Below are positions 51,483 through 63,370 of a DNA stretch of 64,000 nucleotides, in pieces. How positions within the stretch are numbered: position 1 is the stretch's first letter; each line of letters starts with the position of its first letter. Source of the DNA: Chlorophyllum brunneum (taxonomy: Eukaryota > Basidiomycota > Agaricomycetes > Agaricales > Agaricaceae); NCBI GenBank assembly GCA_963576785.1, contig OY756145.1, forward strand, positions 1,116,001 to 1,180,000. The letters run 5' to 3'. The notes beneath the pieces were generated by a model. The model made no database searches and was not told where the DNA came from. It saw nothing but the letters and a program-made list of their open reading frames with translations. Both the position numbers and the translations under genes were made by a program.

Positions 51483-53309
51483 TGCTTTTGTAGAATCGCC
51501 AACAACATAGAGTGGTTGAGCGAAGGAAAGAACTGAGCGATGTCAAAAGCGACAACGCTAGTCTTGAGGCCCCTGGCCCACCCCGCGCGAACGATGTGGG
51601 TTAGGAGCATCCCAGCATCATCAGTGGACCTCTGACGGATACCACCAAGCTGATTTGGATGAAAAACTCCATGTTTGATGGAGTCAAACTGGAGGCAATT
51701 CGAGATCATCTTCTCGATGAGCTTACCGAAGGTGTTCAAGAGCACAATGGGTCTGAACACCTTGGGTGTCGAGTAGGATGGCTTGCCCGGTTTCGGTATG
51801 ACAACCGACAAGCTTTCCTTAAAATGGGACGGCCAATGACCCACACTCATGCAGGCATTGGCTATCCCGATGAATAGCCTAAGGACATCGGGGTCCTCGG
51901 TGATCTCCTTGAGGTGGGTCCATGTTACATGGTCCGGCCCCAGGGCGGACACACCTGAGCATGCGCTAAGGGCGTCCATCAGCTCTAAGGCTGAGAATTG
52001 GACCCACTCCCGCGCCGTAAGGCTTGGCAGCGGATCAAGAACAGAAACATCTACAGCTCGGCCAGAAGCCGAGTTGTAGGTATTGTGGAGTGCGTCCCAG
52101 AGATCCGGGAGCGCGTGACACGGCTCTCCATTGTACTGGATAGCCTCGCAGGGTGGAAGCTTCCGCTTTTGGACCCATTCCATAAGGTCCCACAGTCGCT
52201 TGTTCATAGAAGCAATCTCCTCGATGTGAGCATCAAAGAAGTTGCGCTTGGTGCGCTTCTTAGCACGTCTAAAGTTAGAGTAGTCATCGTGGGAACGAGT
52301 CTCACAATATCTCCCGAAAGTTTCGCGGCATTCCTGGTTCCACCAGGGTTTAGAGCGGCGAGTGATCATGATGTCCACTGCATGGGCTTCCCACACGGTG
52401 GAAAAGGCCTCTGCCACGGCATGAACCGCAGCTTCAACCTCATCAGTAGTGGTAGGTTCCGGAAGCCTAGCTACTTCACGGAGGTCCCGAATAACATCAG
52501 TGAGGAAGAGCGCTACCTCCTCACCACCATCATGCGGCAGAGTTTTTCTGTGAGTCTCCACTATCATGGGAATGACTGGAAGCGTAAGAACCAGTGGAAC
52601 GTGGTCTGACAGACCCCTAAGGGAGTAATCCAACCTAGGCCTATGGGAAATAGACAGGTCTGATGGAATAAATGCAAGATCAATGACCGAAGGTCGAAGA
52701 TCCTCATTGTGTGGAATATGAGTAGGCCCAGGCTTGACCAGAAGGGCAAGGTCTAGACCAATGTCTGTCCCGATGGAGATCAGAGACTGCGAGGTGCCCA
52801 AGTGGGAGCCATAATTAGGGTCCCAAAGCTCAGAACAGCAATTAAAATCACCACCCATATAGATATGCCTGGGCAAAGTAGCAGACTAGTCCGACAGGAA
52901 CCAAATCACTGTGTGCTCTGAATCAGAGTAAACATTCATGAGATTCAGGGTCTTGCCCCCTAGAAAGAGGGAGAGAACTATGATGTCACAGTGATTGATG
53001 AGATCCGTCCAATAGGACAGTCTCAGAGAAGCCAACCAGTTATGGACAAATGTCATAACCCATGGGTCAGAGCCAGACTCCGGGGCCCGGACCATGCACA
53101 GCCACTTGGGGTGCTTGGGGGTGCCAATAACGTCGTCCCCCTCAACAGAAGTTGTGGAGGGGGCGGATCTGATGAACCGCCAGGGAGGTTCTTGAAAGAA
53201 GAGGATGTCAAAGTGATCTTTGAGATCCTCAAGTAGAGTATCGACTAAATCATAATTTTTATTACAATTCTGCTGATATACACGGATATTTCGTAGTTCT
53301 AAAGGTCGC

Positions 53310-55275
53310 CTATTCATTGGCAAGCTGTAGAGTATGAGGGTCAGTGAGGGGAGATCGCCACCGAAGACGGTTGTTACTCACCTCGCGATAAAACTTCTTG
53401 ATTTTCTCGGGTTCAAACCAAGCATCAAAGAATTTGCACTTCTTCGAGGTCATATGGTGGGGACCCCAACAGTTGAGACAACACGGCGTATGAGGACAGG
53501 GCTCGTCCGCCGCTGTAGGAGGAATGGGGGGCTGCACACTGGAATTACCCTTGCAGCGCCCACAGAGAGTTCGGTGATGTTCCTCGCGATGAGGACCACC
53601 ACAGGTCGGGCATTTCAAGGCCTGCGCCTTGCAGAATTGAATGGGGTGGCCCCAGTGGAAGCAACGCTTGCACAGAGACACCCCCGGAGAGGCTGTGGAT
53701 GGCCTAATAGGACAGGCGTATCCACCGATATGGAGCGATTTCCTGAGAAGGAGGTTCGCCCGTTGACCCTTCTGGGAGTTGTGAATATTGAAGTACACCG
53801 TGGCGGTATCAGACGCCTCGGAGTTCCTCGAAATACGGGGGGGTCCCGTTAACGTGAAGAGGTCAGAAAACGCTGTGCGCTTCATGATCTGTTCGATCTC
53901 GAACGAGGACCAGCGAGTCTCGCCAATCCTGAAGAAGGGGACATTGATGACCTTAAGGTAGGACTTTGACTGAGGAAGGCCAACTGTAAACACAGTTCCC
54001 TGAGGGACGGCCTTCGAGATCCACGTCCTGGTGACCTCAAGGTTGGCAGGGGTGGGGACAGCGTTGGTACGCAGAGCAAAACCCCCATACTCGGCAGAGG
54101 TAGACTCTACTTGAATGTGGAGGCGTGAGTCCACAAAGCCACAGTTAACCATGGTTTCGAGGTGGAAAGAGGAGACTTCGGGGGTAGCCTCGAAGTCCAC
54201 GATCAACTGGCGCTGTGAGAGGCCAGCGGTGGTCATCCTGGGCCTCTTCTTAGAAGCTTTGGACTTAGGAGGAGAGGCCTGCTCACCCATGGCGAGAATC
54301 CTGTCCGGAGGAAGCGAAGGGAACATTTGTGCAAGTTGCACAACAGTCCCCGACACCGTAGTTGCCTTCCCCTTCCCTTTCAGTTGGGGAGCAGGCTCCT
54401 TAGCCACTGCAGAGAACGTTCTCTTGTTCCCTGGCTTTGGCAGCTGAAGTAGCGGGAGCAGGGGGAGCCACCGGCTTGCGCTGGTAGGTCCCTTTGCCTG
54501 CGAGAGGGGACGGTCTGACCCCAACAGGGCGAGGACCACTCGGAGCACCCTCCAGACCAGGCATCGGAACGTCTGGATCCTGGGGGGGAGGCCCAGCCTG
54601 GGGGGGCCGGGGAGTAACTCGAGCCCTTGGTACTGGAGGGGTACGAGGAGCAGGAGGCGGAGGAGTGGGAGCGGCGGGGGCCAGGCCCATAGATGTGCTC
54701 AGGACGGTACCAATGGTAGGCATCCCGAAGCCAAGCTCGACAGTGGACCATCCACTGTCATCAATAGCCTTGCACAACCGAATAATCGATCGCACAAGGG
54801 GGTACACAGACTTACCCGGGAGGGTAGTCCAGTCGATATTCTCCACCGTCTTGTTAAGGAAGGTGGAGATAAGGTCCAGCAAGTCCGAGGCCGCTTCGAG
54901 GTCCCCTGCAACACTTTCAGCAGTGTTCAGAAGATGGCAGGAGTACGGGGACGAGGAGCTGGAGGAAGAGGGCGCAGGGCTGGGTGCGCTGGGGGTAGGG
55001 CCCCGAGGGGGAGTCAAGGGATCTTCGTCGAACCCTCCTAACTCGCCAAAGTCCTCCACAGCGGGCCCAGGCGATGGCAAGGTTGCGCGTGAGGGGTTGC
55101 GTGAACCACTCCTACTGGTGGGAGTTCGGAGAATGTCAGGCGGTCCTCTAGAATGGCTAGATTCGCGCTGACGATGGATAGGTCCTGTTGAGGACCCGTG
55201 GATGGTGTCGAGGGTGTCGGGGGACTCAGGGACTTGGCGCCCGGTCCCCCCGCCGAATGGGTGATGCGATGACAT
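53310..55275 (-). pseudogene. LINE-A ORF1 of A9, one frameshift
   Basis: About 655 codons from MSSHHPFGGGTGRQVPESP. Ser/Pro-rich N-terminus, AESVAGDLEAASDLLDLISTFLNKTVENIDW, a proline-rich linker and QLAQMFPSLPPDRILAMGEQ. Then VGLPQSKSYLKVINVPFF and the knuckles CKRCFHWGHPIQFC, CPTCGGPHREEHH and CLNCWGPHHMTSKKC. One extra base near 54431-54440, compared with A4, shifts the frame at AAK..NKRTFSAVAKEP. The stop is in ATGAATAG. Confidence 0.88.
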
Positions 55276-55401
55276 GCGGGATAGCCGCGGGTGTATTCCT
55301 AGTAGACTAGGACACCGAAACAAGCGAGTACAATGGATAAGACGATGAGGACGATTTGTTTACACTTGTTTACTGGTGGAAGTACCAAATCAAGAAGCGT
55401 T
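55276..55401 (-). other. LINE-A 5' UTR of A9
   Basis: 126 nt defined by the TSD on one side and the ORF1 ATG on the other. It matches 23506-23632 of A4 in part, with CTTCCACCAGTAAACAAG conserved. The promoter is presumably here or in ORF1. No motif is recognised. Confidence 0.55.
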
Positions 55402-55416
55402 GGTGACGTTGACCTC

Positions 55417-58284
55417 CTCCTCATACAAGAACCCCCATGGAGATTTCTCCGTAACATTCCCTCATCCATCTCTAATGATAGATCACTCCTTGTGGGAGGC
55501 CCAGTTCACCCGGACTGGACGCTCCTTTCATATCCAATTATCGCCAAAGAAGTTCTCCAAGTGGGGTGCCGACAATATCCTCAACGGACGGTCAACATGG
55601 AACACCATACCACTCCCCAAGTCCTCGCCTTTGCCCATAAGAGACTGAAGCGACTCCGACCCTCCATTAGAAGAGATTTAATAGAACATCGAGACCTCTT
55701 GTGTATCTTCTTATACACAGGAGGAGAAGAATTACTGCTGCTAAACGTCTACAATAACAGCCATAACACCGCTCTCCACTTCCTCGAGGAGCGCCTCTTC
55801 GACCTCCCGCCTTTTCTTTTAATGGGCGGAGATATCAACATCCGATCGGAGTTATGGGACCCTTCAACGGATCAACATTTGGCAAGTGCGGACCATCTCC
55901 TTATGATCACCAAAGCCCTCAACCTTGTGAGGATGACCCCATCTATGGCCATACCAACTTGGTACGTCTTGGACCCTAATTTACCAGACACAGTCATCGA
56001 CCTGTTGTTTGTCTCGGGAATGTTACCATACATCCCCACCCACAATATCCAGGCAGGCAATCGGTACAACTCTGACCACGTCCCCCTCTTAATTAGGTTG
56101 CCTATTCTGCAAATGGATATTGTTGTCAAAAGGTTGACTATCCCCAAGGATTCGGATGAGGAAACCAAGTTCCTGACAGACATAGTGGAAGGAATCAACA
56201 ACAAGAACTGGCCAATGAATGACGCAGAAGAGCTGGAAAGAGCTGTCGCAGAATTGGAGGTTTTATTTGACAGATCCTGGAACCGGAATGCGAAGAAGAC
56301 CAAGATCACCACTAGATCCAAGACCTGGTGGAACAAGGAGTGCTCCACTGCACTCGCTACGCACCATGCGGACCGCAAGAACAAGCGCAAATGGAATGCT
56401 TTTTGCAAGACCATGAGGAAAATGAAAAGAGCATATTTTGACAAGAAGATCCAAGAAATCTCGGTCGAATGAAAACGTCCGTGGGATTTAATGCCATGGG
56501 TTAAAGATTGTGCACTCCTGGCTACGGAAGCTATGCGTCATAACGGCCGACCTTGTCTTACTCTGGACAACCTGTGGATGGCACTTGACCAACATTATAA
56601 TGCTGCCTATGATAGACCAACTAATGCAGTGGTCTTGGATGAACTTCCTCCACCGAACAGAATGGAGAATAGGACTTGGGTGAATTTCTCTCTCCTCGAG
56701 ATGATGGATTTGCTCAAGGATACCTCAAATTCTTCTTCCCCTGGTCCCGACCATATTTCCTGGTCCTATCTTAAGCAGATCGTCGCCGATGAAACTTGCA
56801 CCGATCTCTTCCTCAAAATCAGTAGTGCATGTCTAAACATCAGATACTGGCCTGCACATTTCAAAACGTCAACATCGGTGATCATCCCCAAACCTAACAA
56901 ACCTGACTACTCCACCCCGAAGGCATTCAGACCAATCGTCCTCCTCAATATGCTTGGTAAACTAATAGAGAAGATGTTCGCCAAACGACTCCAATTTGAG
57001 GCGGTGAAATTCAAAGTTCTCCACCCTCACCAACTGGGAGCCATCCGCCAACGATCTACTGAGGACACGGGACTCTTTCTGACATATATCATCCGGGGAG
57101 CTTGGACGAAGAAGAAGAAGACATCGGTGCTTGCATTTGATGTGGCCCAATTCTTCCCCTCCCTCAATCATGATCTCCTTATCGACATACTGAGATGACA
57201 GGGATTCCTCCCACAAGTCGCAGTGTTCTTCAACAATTACCTTAAAGAACGCCGCACAACCTACCAGTGGAATAACGAAACCTCCCCAGAATACGACGCA
57301 GCAGTGGGAGTAGGTCAAGGTTCTGCCCTTAGTCCCATCCTCTCCACCTTATACCTCGCCACCCTCCTTCACATATTTGACGCACATATGGAGGAACACC
57401 ATGACAGATGGGACTTTGATGTCCTTTCGTTCGTAGACAATGGCACTTTAGTTGCACAGTCTCCGTCCCTTGAATGGAACGTCAAAATCCTTCAACACAT
57501 GTACTGTGAAATGGAGTGGCTCATGAATGAATTTGGTCTAGAAATTGAACATGGCAAGTCTGAAATCTTTCACTTCATGCATGCAAGACAGGACTCAAAC
57601 CCCTCTATTGATTTGGGATCACCACTGTTTACTGGCCGCACTCCCCTCAAACTGAAAACCCATTGGCGTTACCTCGGTTTCTACTTTGACTGGACATTGA
57701 CCTTCAAGGAACACATTTGATTCTACTCTGCCAAAGCGATATCCACAATCAAGGCAATGAAAATGCTAGGGAACTCCATGAGAGGTCTGTCCCCTGGCAA
57801 CAAAAGACTACTGTACTGTTTGTGTGTTGTACCTGTGGCGACATATGGATATAGACTATGGTTTTACAATAAGTCACGAACTAAAGGGACTTGTGAAATC
57901 CTCAACAAAATGCAACAAAGTGTGGCACTCTGGATTACTGGAGCCTTCCAGACCTCTCCTACAGGCAGCATAGAGTCCCTTGCGGGGCTCATGCCCATCA
58001 AACTCCATCTTCGAAAGTTGGCCAAACGACAAATGTCGAGGCTTCATACGTTAGACGATGAACACACATTGGCAAGATTGACAAAAGGGTATCATTCTTC
58101 CCCCCACCAACTTCACATCAAGAATTTCACAGAGATTCAAAAGAAGAAGACACTTGGAGCTATGATGGATATTTCGCGCCCCAACCCCGAGACTCGGTAT
58201 ATAGAACATTTTAACTCTGTCTCTAAATCTCTCTGGCCTGGACGTAAGTTACTTGACTGTTTCTCTACTAATGTATCTTTTACA
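55417..58284 (+). pseudogene. LINE-C ORF2, endonuclease, RT and start of linker, three TGA
   Basis: One frame from LLIQEPPWRFLRNIPS. The endonuclease has MGGDINIRSELWDP, DTVIDLLF and NSDHVPLL. The RT has IPKPNKPDYSTPKAFRPIVLLNMLGK, AFDVAQFFPSLNHD, GVGQGSALSPILS and FVDNGTLVA. The second Asp of the active site is Asn (AAT at 57439-57441). TGA at 56470, 57196 and 57718. The last aligns with the Arg of EHVRHY. It runs to VSFT at the C2 insertion. Confidence 0.88.
58271..58284. repeat. TSD of C2, left (partner 59978-59991)
   Basis: ATGTATCTTTTACA precedes C2 and recurs after its poly(A). The first A of the right copy is shared with the tail. Confidence 0.85.
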
Positions 58285-59528
58285 AGAGTATCATTCTTCC
58301 CCACATTGACTTCACATCAAAAATTTCACCGAGATTCAGAAGAAGAAGACGCTTGGAGCAGTGATGGACACTTCCTGCCCCACCCCCGAGACTCATTATG
58401 TAGAATCTTTCAACTCTGTTTCAAAGACTCTCTGGCCTGGACGTAGGTTACTTGACCGGTTTCCCACTAATGTTTCTTTCATAGGCTTCAACCAAGACAA
58501 ACCCCACCTCTCGAAGACCCTTTGGGATGACATGACGACAAACGCGACGATGGACCCCAAGTCCATCACTATTGGCATGGATGGCTCGGTCCACCCCAAC
58601 CCAACCCGCTCGCCAGCCAGTATACGGCGGTGGCCACCATATGACATCTGGACGGAGGTACATCTATCATGAAGAGGCTCGGAGGGACCACCTCCACTGA
58701 CACAGAGCTGGTTGCGCAGTACCTAGGCATCACTAAGGTTCTTGCCTCCACCAATTACGACCAGGTTGAACACATCCATGTGTTCACCGACTCCCTCGTA
58801 GCCTCCCGACTACTACTCGATTGCTCGCCGCACTCCTGCCAGCGGCAGTCTATCCTCACTTCGAAGGCGCTCCTGGCCTGGTTCAGCGAATCCAACCAGC
58901 GCTGCCTTCCTTCTACCACACTCCGTCCAAGTGCAAATATGGGTTGCAGAAAGCCACTCACGACTGGATCCAAACAGTCGCCTGGCTGAACCAAAGTTGA
59001 AACCACCGAGTCCCCAACTCGATCGACTACCTCCGAAAGAAATCCACTGAACGCGCCACCCACGCATGGCAGGCCATGTTCGGTTTCAAAAGCTACAGCG
59101 GTAGCTCCTTCCTCCACTTACCAGTGCGAGCGAATGGGGCCTCTGCCTTACTGTCACACATCAAGTCTGGTCCCTGGATATGAGAATGTGGCTACCAGCC
59201 ACAGCTCTTTGCGAGAGCTTGCCATGCCATACTTTGCCATGCCCTGATCAGTGAATACTGCTTAAGGTTCTTCCCCAACGAGGATCTGGCATGCCACCAT
59301 TGCGACAGTCAGATGGTTCAGACCAGGTTGCACATCCTATATCGGTGCCAGAACTTTGACCACCACTTCGGCATCAGCACTATCAAGGAGTTCACCAACT
59401 TCTTGTGCCGCAATCCCTCCGCATTCGCCTTCCCCCCAGAAGCTGAACGACCTCGTATCTGGGTCAGGTCAATTCCCCCACCATGTCGTCGCCAAGATTG
59501 TCAGAGGTTTGGGTTGGCTCCGGTTTGA
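58285..59528 (+). pseudogene. LINE-C ORF2 of C2, RNase H and C-terminus
   Basis: Pieces in shifting frames. GMDGSVHPNPTR and LGGTTSTDTELVAQYLGITKVLAS..HIHVFTDSLVASRLLLDCSPHSCQRQSI carry the RNase H acidic residues. AMFGFKSYSGSSFLHLPVRANGA and CHHCDSQMVQTRLHILYRCQNF form the Cys/His tail. Stops and frameshifts near 58640, 58990 and 59180. Confidence 0.8.
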
Positions 59529-59977
59529 TTCCTTTCTCTCTTCCCCCTTTTTTTTCTTGTGCTCTCCCAGTTATGGACTTCTATTCCATTTCTCTATTTT
59601 CCCCTTCCTCGCTCGTCTACTATTATATATAGTCTTCATTCAACTTCCACCTCTCCCATGGTGTCTGGGTAAATACCCGCCCACACGCTATGTACCGTTT
59701 GATGTTTCCCCTTGTGATTGCGAGTTGGTAGTTTCTTTTCTATCAGTTCCTCTCTCTCACTCTCTCTCTCTTCTTTTTGCTAAACACCATAGGTACCAAA
59801 CATCTCTCTAGTGTACGCGCTAGATGTCGTCGAGTCTCGTGGGGTTTGTTTCCTTTTAGTTTACCTTCTCTTCTCTGAACATTCTGTACGTTCTGCATTT
59901 GTATGTATGTACACGCGGACTGCGTTCGAGCACCACTATATAAATTGATGATTTTAAAAAAAAAAAAAAAAAAAAAA
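59529..59977 (+). other. LINE-C 3' UTR of C2
   Basis: Pyrimidine-rich 3' UTR with CT repeats (CTCTCTCACTCTCTCTCTC near 59750) and ending CACTATATAAATTGATGATTTT before poly(A). It closely matches 61039-61478 of C1. There is no clear AATAAA. Confidence 0.8.
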
Positions 59978-59991
59978 ATGTATCTTTTACA

Positions 59992-61038
59992 GGATTTAAC
60001 CGGGACAGCCCTCACCTCTCGAAGATGCTTTGGGATGGTGTTATGACGAATGCAGCGACGGACAAAAAATCCATCATTATCAGCACGGACGGCTTGGTCC
60101 ACCCCAACCCCAACCCACTTGCCAGCCAGTTCACGGTGGCAGCTACTATTTGACACCTAGATGGCAGGAGCTCTATCATAAAGAGGCTTGGAGGAACTAC
60201 GTCGACGGACACCGAACTGGTTGCACAGTACTTAGGAATCACCAAGGTACTCGCAACCACAGAATACAACCAGGTTGAGCACATTCACATGTTCACCGAT
60301 TCCATCACAGCCTCTTGGCTCCTACTCAATTGTTCACTGCATTCCTGCCAGCAACAATCCATCCTCACATTGAAGGCACTCCTAGCTTGGTTCAACAAAT
60401 CGGACCAGCACCACCTTTCCTTTTATCATACACCATCAAAGTGTAAACACGGTATACAGAAAGCCACCCACGATTGGATCCAAACAGTCGCCTGGCCTAA
60501 CTGGGGTAGAAATCACCGAGTCCCCAACTCCGTGGACTACTTACGCAAGAAGTCCGCCGAATGAGCAATCCATACATGGCAAGCCATGTTCGGCTTCAAG
60601 AAATACAGCGGTAGCTCCTTCCTCCACCTCCCGGTGCGAGTGAATAGGGCCTCCGTTCTACCGTCACACATCAAGTCCGGTCCCTGGATACGAGAATGCG
60701 GTCCCCAGCCTCAGCTCTTCGCAAGAGCATATTGCACCATCCTCTGCCATGCCCCGATCGGGGAGTTTCGACTTCGATTCTTCCCCAACGTGGACCTATC
60801 ATGCCACCACTGTAACAGTCAAATGGTACAGACTAGGTCGCACATCCTCTATCGTTGCAACAACTTCGATCATCACTTTGGCATCGACACCATCAAGACT
60901 TTTGTCAATTTCTTGCATTGTAACCCTACCGTGTTCAGCTTCCCTCCAGAGCCTGACTGCCCTCATATCTGCACCGGGTCAATACCCCCGTTACATCGTC
61001 GTCAAGTCCAAAGGAGGTTTGGGTCTGCACCTACGTAA
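59992..61038 (+). pseudogene. LINE-C ORF2 of C1, RNase H and C-terminus
   Basis: Continues C1 after C2: GFNRDSPHLSKMLWDG, STDGLVHPNPN (first RNase H Asp), TDTELVAQYLG, HIHMFTDSITAS, then HHLSFYHTPSKCKHGIQKATHDW. The tail is CHHCNSQMVQTRSHILYRCNNFDHHFG. TGA at 60151-60153 and 60562-60564. At the second, C2 has Arg (TERATHAW). Confidence 0.85.
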
Positions 61039-61498
61039 ATCCTTTTCTTTTTCTCTTTTTTCTTATGTTCTCCCGGTTATGGATTTCAAACCCATTTCTC
61101 TATCTCTCCTTTCCTCGCTCATCTACTATGTTATATATAGTTTTTATTCAAAATCCATCTCTCCTGTGGTGCCTGGGCAAATGCCCTCTCACATGCTAGT
61201 ACCGTTTGTTGTTCCCCCTTGTGATTGCGAGTCGGTAGTTTCTTTCTATCAATTTCTCTCTCTCACTCTCTCTCTTTCTGAATTCCTCTTTTCCTATTTC
61301 TTGCTGATCAACGTAGGTACCAAACATCTCTCTAGTGTATGTGCTAGATGGTGTCGAGTCTCGAGGGATTAGTTTACACATAGTTTACTTTCCCTGCTCT
61401 GAACATTCTGTACATTCTAACTTTGTATGTATGTACATGCGGACTGCATTTGAGCACTGCTATATAAATTGTTGAAATAAAAAAAAAAAAAAAAAAAA
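61039..61498 (+). other. LINE-C 3' UTR and poly(A) of C1
   Basis: T-rich 3' UTR with CT repeats, ending CTATATAAATTGTTGAAAT, and poly(A) to 61498. It is followed directly by the right TSD and LINE-A of A8. Confidence 0.85.
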
Positions 61499-63294
61499 CA
61501 CCTTGGCCTTGGGCTGAACTGTGGATATTTCTGTTCTTGATCCACTACCAAGTCTTCTAGCTAGGGAGTGGGTCCATTTTTCAGCCTTAGAGCTGATGGA
61601 TGCCCTGAGTGCATGCTCGGGTGTGTCCGCCCTGGGGCCAGACCATGTAACATAGACCCACCTCAAAGAGATCGCCAAGGACCCCGATGTCCTTCGGTTA
61701 TTCATTGGGATAGCTAATGCCTGCATGTATGTGGGTTATTGGCCATCCCATTTCAAGGAGAGCTTGTTGGTTATCATACCAAAGCCAGGCAAGCCATCCT
61801 ACTTGATGCCCAAGGTGTTCAGGCCCATTGTGCTCCTGAACACCTTTGGCAAACTTATTGAGAAGATGATCTTGAATCACCTCCAGTTTGATTCGGTCAA
61901 ACATGGAGTTTTTCATCCAAATCAGCTCGGTGGTATCCATCAGAGGTCCACTGATGATGCTGGGATACTCCTAACCCACATCGTTTGTGCGGGGTGGGCC
62001 AAGGGCCTCAAGACTAGCATTGTCGCTTTTGACATCGCTCAGTTCTTTCCTTTGCTCAACCACAATATGTTGTTGGTGATTCTATGAAAGCAAGGATTTG
62101 ACCCTTGTGTGGGTAGATTCTTTGCCTCTTATTTAATTGGCTGCTCTATGCAGTACACATGGGGAGACCATAAGTCTGATTTCAGACAAGTGGACGTTGG
62201 GGTAGGTCAGGGCTCATTGCTCTCTCCTGTCCTTTCCGGCCTTTATCTTACCCCCTTCATGAAACTCTATGATAGGGAGGCAATCGCACTTGGGAGTACC
62301 CTTCTCTCATATGTCGACAACGGCCTTGCCATTGCCCAGGCAAAAACCTGGGAACCTAATCTGGTATGCCTTAAGCAGGCATACCAGATTATATATTGCC
62401 TGACTACTTTGTTTGGACTTGCCGTCGAGCATGACAAGTCCAAAGTGTTTCACTTCTCCCATAAACAGGGAGATGACAACCCACCGCTGGATTTGGGGTA
62501 TGCTCCCCATACCAGTGATACTCTGCTATGCCCTAAGACCCATTGGAGGTACTTGGGTTTTTTCTTTGACTGGGCTCTTACTTTTAAAGAGCATGTTCGA
62601 CATTATGCTACTAAGTCTCTGTCCACTGTCAAGGCCATGGGCATACTTGGTAACTCATTGCAAGGTCTTCTTCCTGCTCAGAAGAGGACTCTGTATCGCT
62701 TATGTGTAGTGCCTATCGCTACATATGGGTTCCATTTGTGATTTTATGAAGGTGCCCGTAACAAGGCCCTTCTGAAACAACTTAACACTATGCAGTGCAG
62801 AGCTGCATTGTGGATCACTGATGCATTCTGCACCAGCCCCACTGGAGGAGCTGAAGCCTTAGCTGGCCTCATCCCCATCCACCTCCATCTCAAGAAACTG
62901 GCTATCCATACCGTCCACAGGGTTACCACCCTCTGTGAGAACCATTCGGTTTGCTCTGTTATGGGGTGTCAGTATATAGGGGGTTGTGTTCCATACCCCA
63001 GATCGATCACTCTCATGACCCCCGCCTAGGCAGTCAAGGTCAAGAGGCCAGTCACGGAGGCAAACTCTCATTTGCCAGACTTAATGGAGATGTTCAAGCC
63101 ATTTGCACTCGAAGTGTCACCAGGTTCTCGTCTCCTGGACCACTATGTAGCCCAGGTGATTTTCAAGATGTATGATGCCTCGCTCGGTGGAAACCCTGCG
63201 GGTTGTCAGGTGGATTTGCTCAACAATACCCTTCATGGGTATCGTGAGGATAGACAGGTTGTCTATATGACGACAGATACAAGTCTGCCATTGG
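61499..63294 (+). pseudogene. LINE-A ORF2 of A8, RT to RNase H
   Basis: Resumes after C1 with ELWIFLFLIHYQV-like codons in a decayed linker. The RT follows (IPKPGKPSYLMPKVFRPIVLLNTFGK, AFDIAQFFPLLNHN, GVGQGSLLSPVLSG, YVDNGLAIA) and then the start of RNase H (MTTDTSLPL). AAC at 62319-62321 replaces the second active-site Asp. Stops include TAG at 61653-61655 (Trp of VTWTHL), TGA near 62087 (Arg of LRKQGF) and TGA near 62741 (Trp). It ends where the tRNA-like sequence begins. Confidence 0.85.
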
Positions 63295-63299
63295 CCTAA

Positions 63300-63310
63300 T
63301 GGTCAAGTGG
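63300..63310 (+). promoter_or_regulatory. RNA polymerase III A box
   Basis: TGGTCAAGTGG fits the A-box consensus TRGYNNARNNG. It is followed by a 5-bp anticodon-like stem GTAGG/CCTAC (63318-63334) with a 7-nt loop CTTAATT, giving a UAA 'anticodon' and suggesting a tRNA-Leu ancestor. Confidence 0.6.
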
Positions 63311-63358
63311 TTTGGGTGTAGGCTTAATTCCTACCAGGCTGCTTGGCTAGAAGGTCCT

Positions 63359-63370
63359 GGGTTTGAAACC
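63359..63370 (+). promoter_or_regulatory. RNA polymerase III B box
   Basis: GGGTTTGAAACC resembles the B box GGTTCGAANCC, with C to T in the CpG. The spacing from the A box (about 58 nt) is within the tRNA range. Confidence 0.55.

Larger units (their letters stand above)
48391..53317 (-). pseudogene. LINE-A ORF2 of A9, one stop and the A10 insertion
   Basis: 53317-52886 encodes the endonuclease start, FFQEPPWRFIRSAPSTT. A TAG at 52885-52887 sits at the Arg of FLADRAATLP. The frame is open from 52876 through GGDFNCCSELWDP, the RT start and AFDIAQFFPSL to A10, and from 50443 to the usual end. The latter piece has GVGQGSSLSP, YVDDGLVIA, RNase H and CECGAPLE. Apart from A10, it is one substitution away from open. 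Confidence 0.88.
48083..55401 (-). mobile_element. LINE-A copy A9, full length, with A10 inside
   Basis: Minus strand, poly(T) to 48106, 3' UTR, ORF2, ORF1, a 126-nt 5' UTR and the family's 5' end. It is bounded by a perfect 15 bp TSD. Subtracting A10 (50444-51482) gives about 6.3 kb, the full LINE-A length. It defines both ends of the family. Each ORF has one break of its own. Confidence 0.94.
58285..59977 (+). mobile_element. LINE-C copy C2, 5'-truncated, inserted in C1
   Basis: A 1.7 kb plus-strand LINE-C fragment starting at GAGTATCATTCTTCCCC of the linker. It continues through RNase H and the C-terminus (stop near 59526) and the 3' UTR to poly(A) at 59956-59977. Its start lies only about 195 nt upstream of the element position at which it inserted, so 58088-58284 and 58288-58484 are similar direct copies. 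Confidence 0.88.
45653..61498 (+). mobile_element. LINE-C copy C1, full length, interrupted twice
   Basis: A third LINE family, about 6.8 kb without its inserts. It has an 85-nt 5' UTR, ORF1 (45738-47951), ORF2 (47948-61038), a 3' UTR and poly(A) to 61498. A9 sits at 48083-55401 and C2 at 58285-59977. It has the same ORF layout as LINE-A and LINE-B but is diverged in sequence and less GC-rich. All internal stops seen are TGA, and the RT active site is mutated, so it is dead. Confidence 0.88.

Noticed and set aside
59740..59775. CT-rich tract as a separate microsatellite
   Set aside because: It is present in both LINE-C 3' UTRs (also near 61255), so it belongs to the element.
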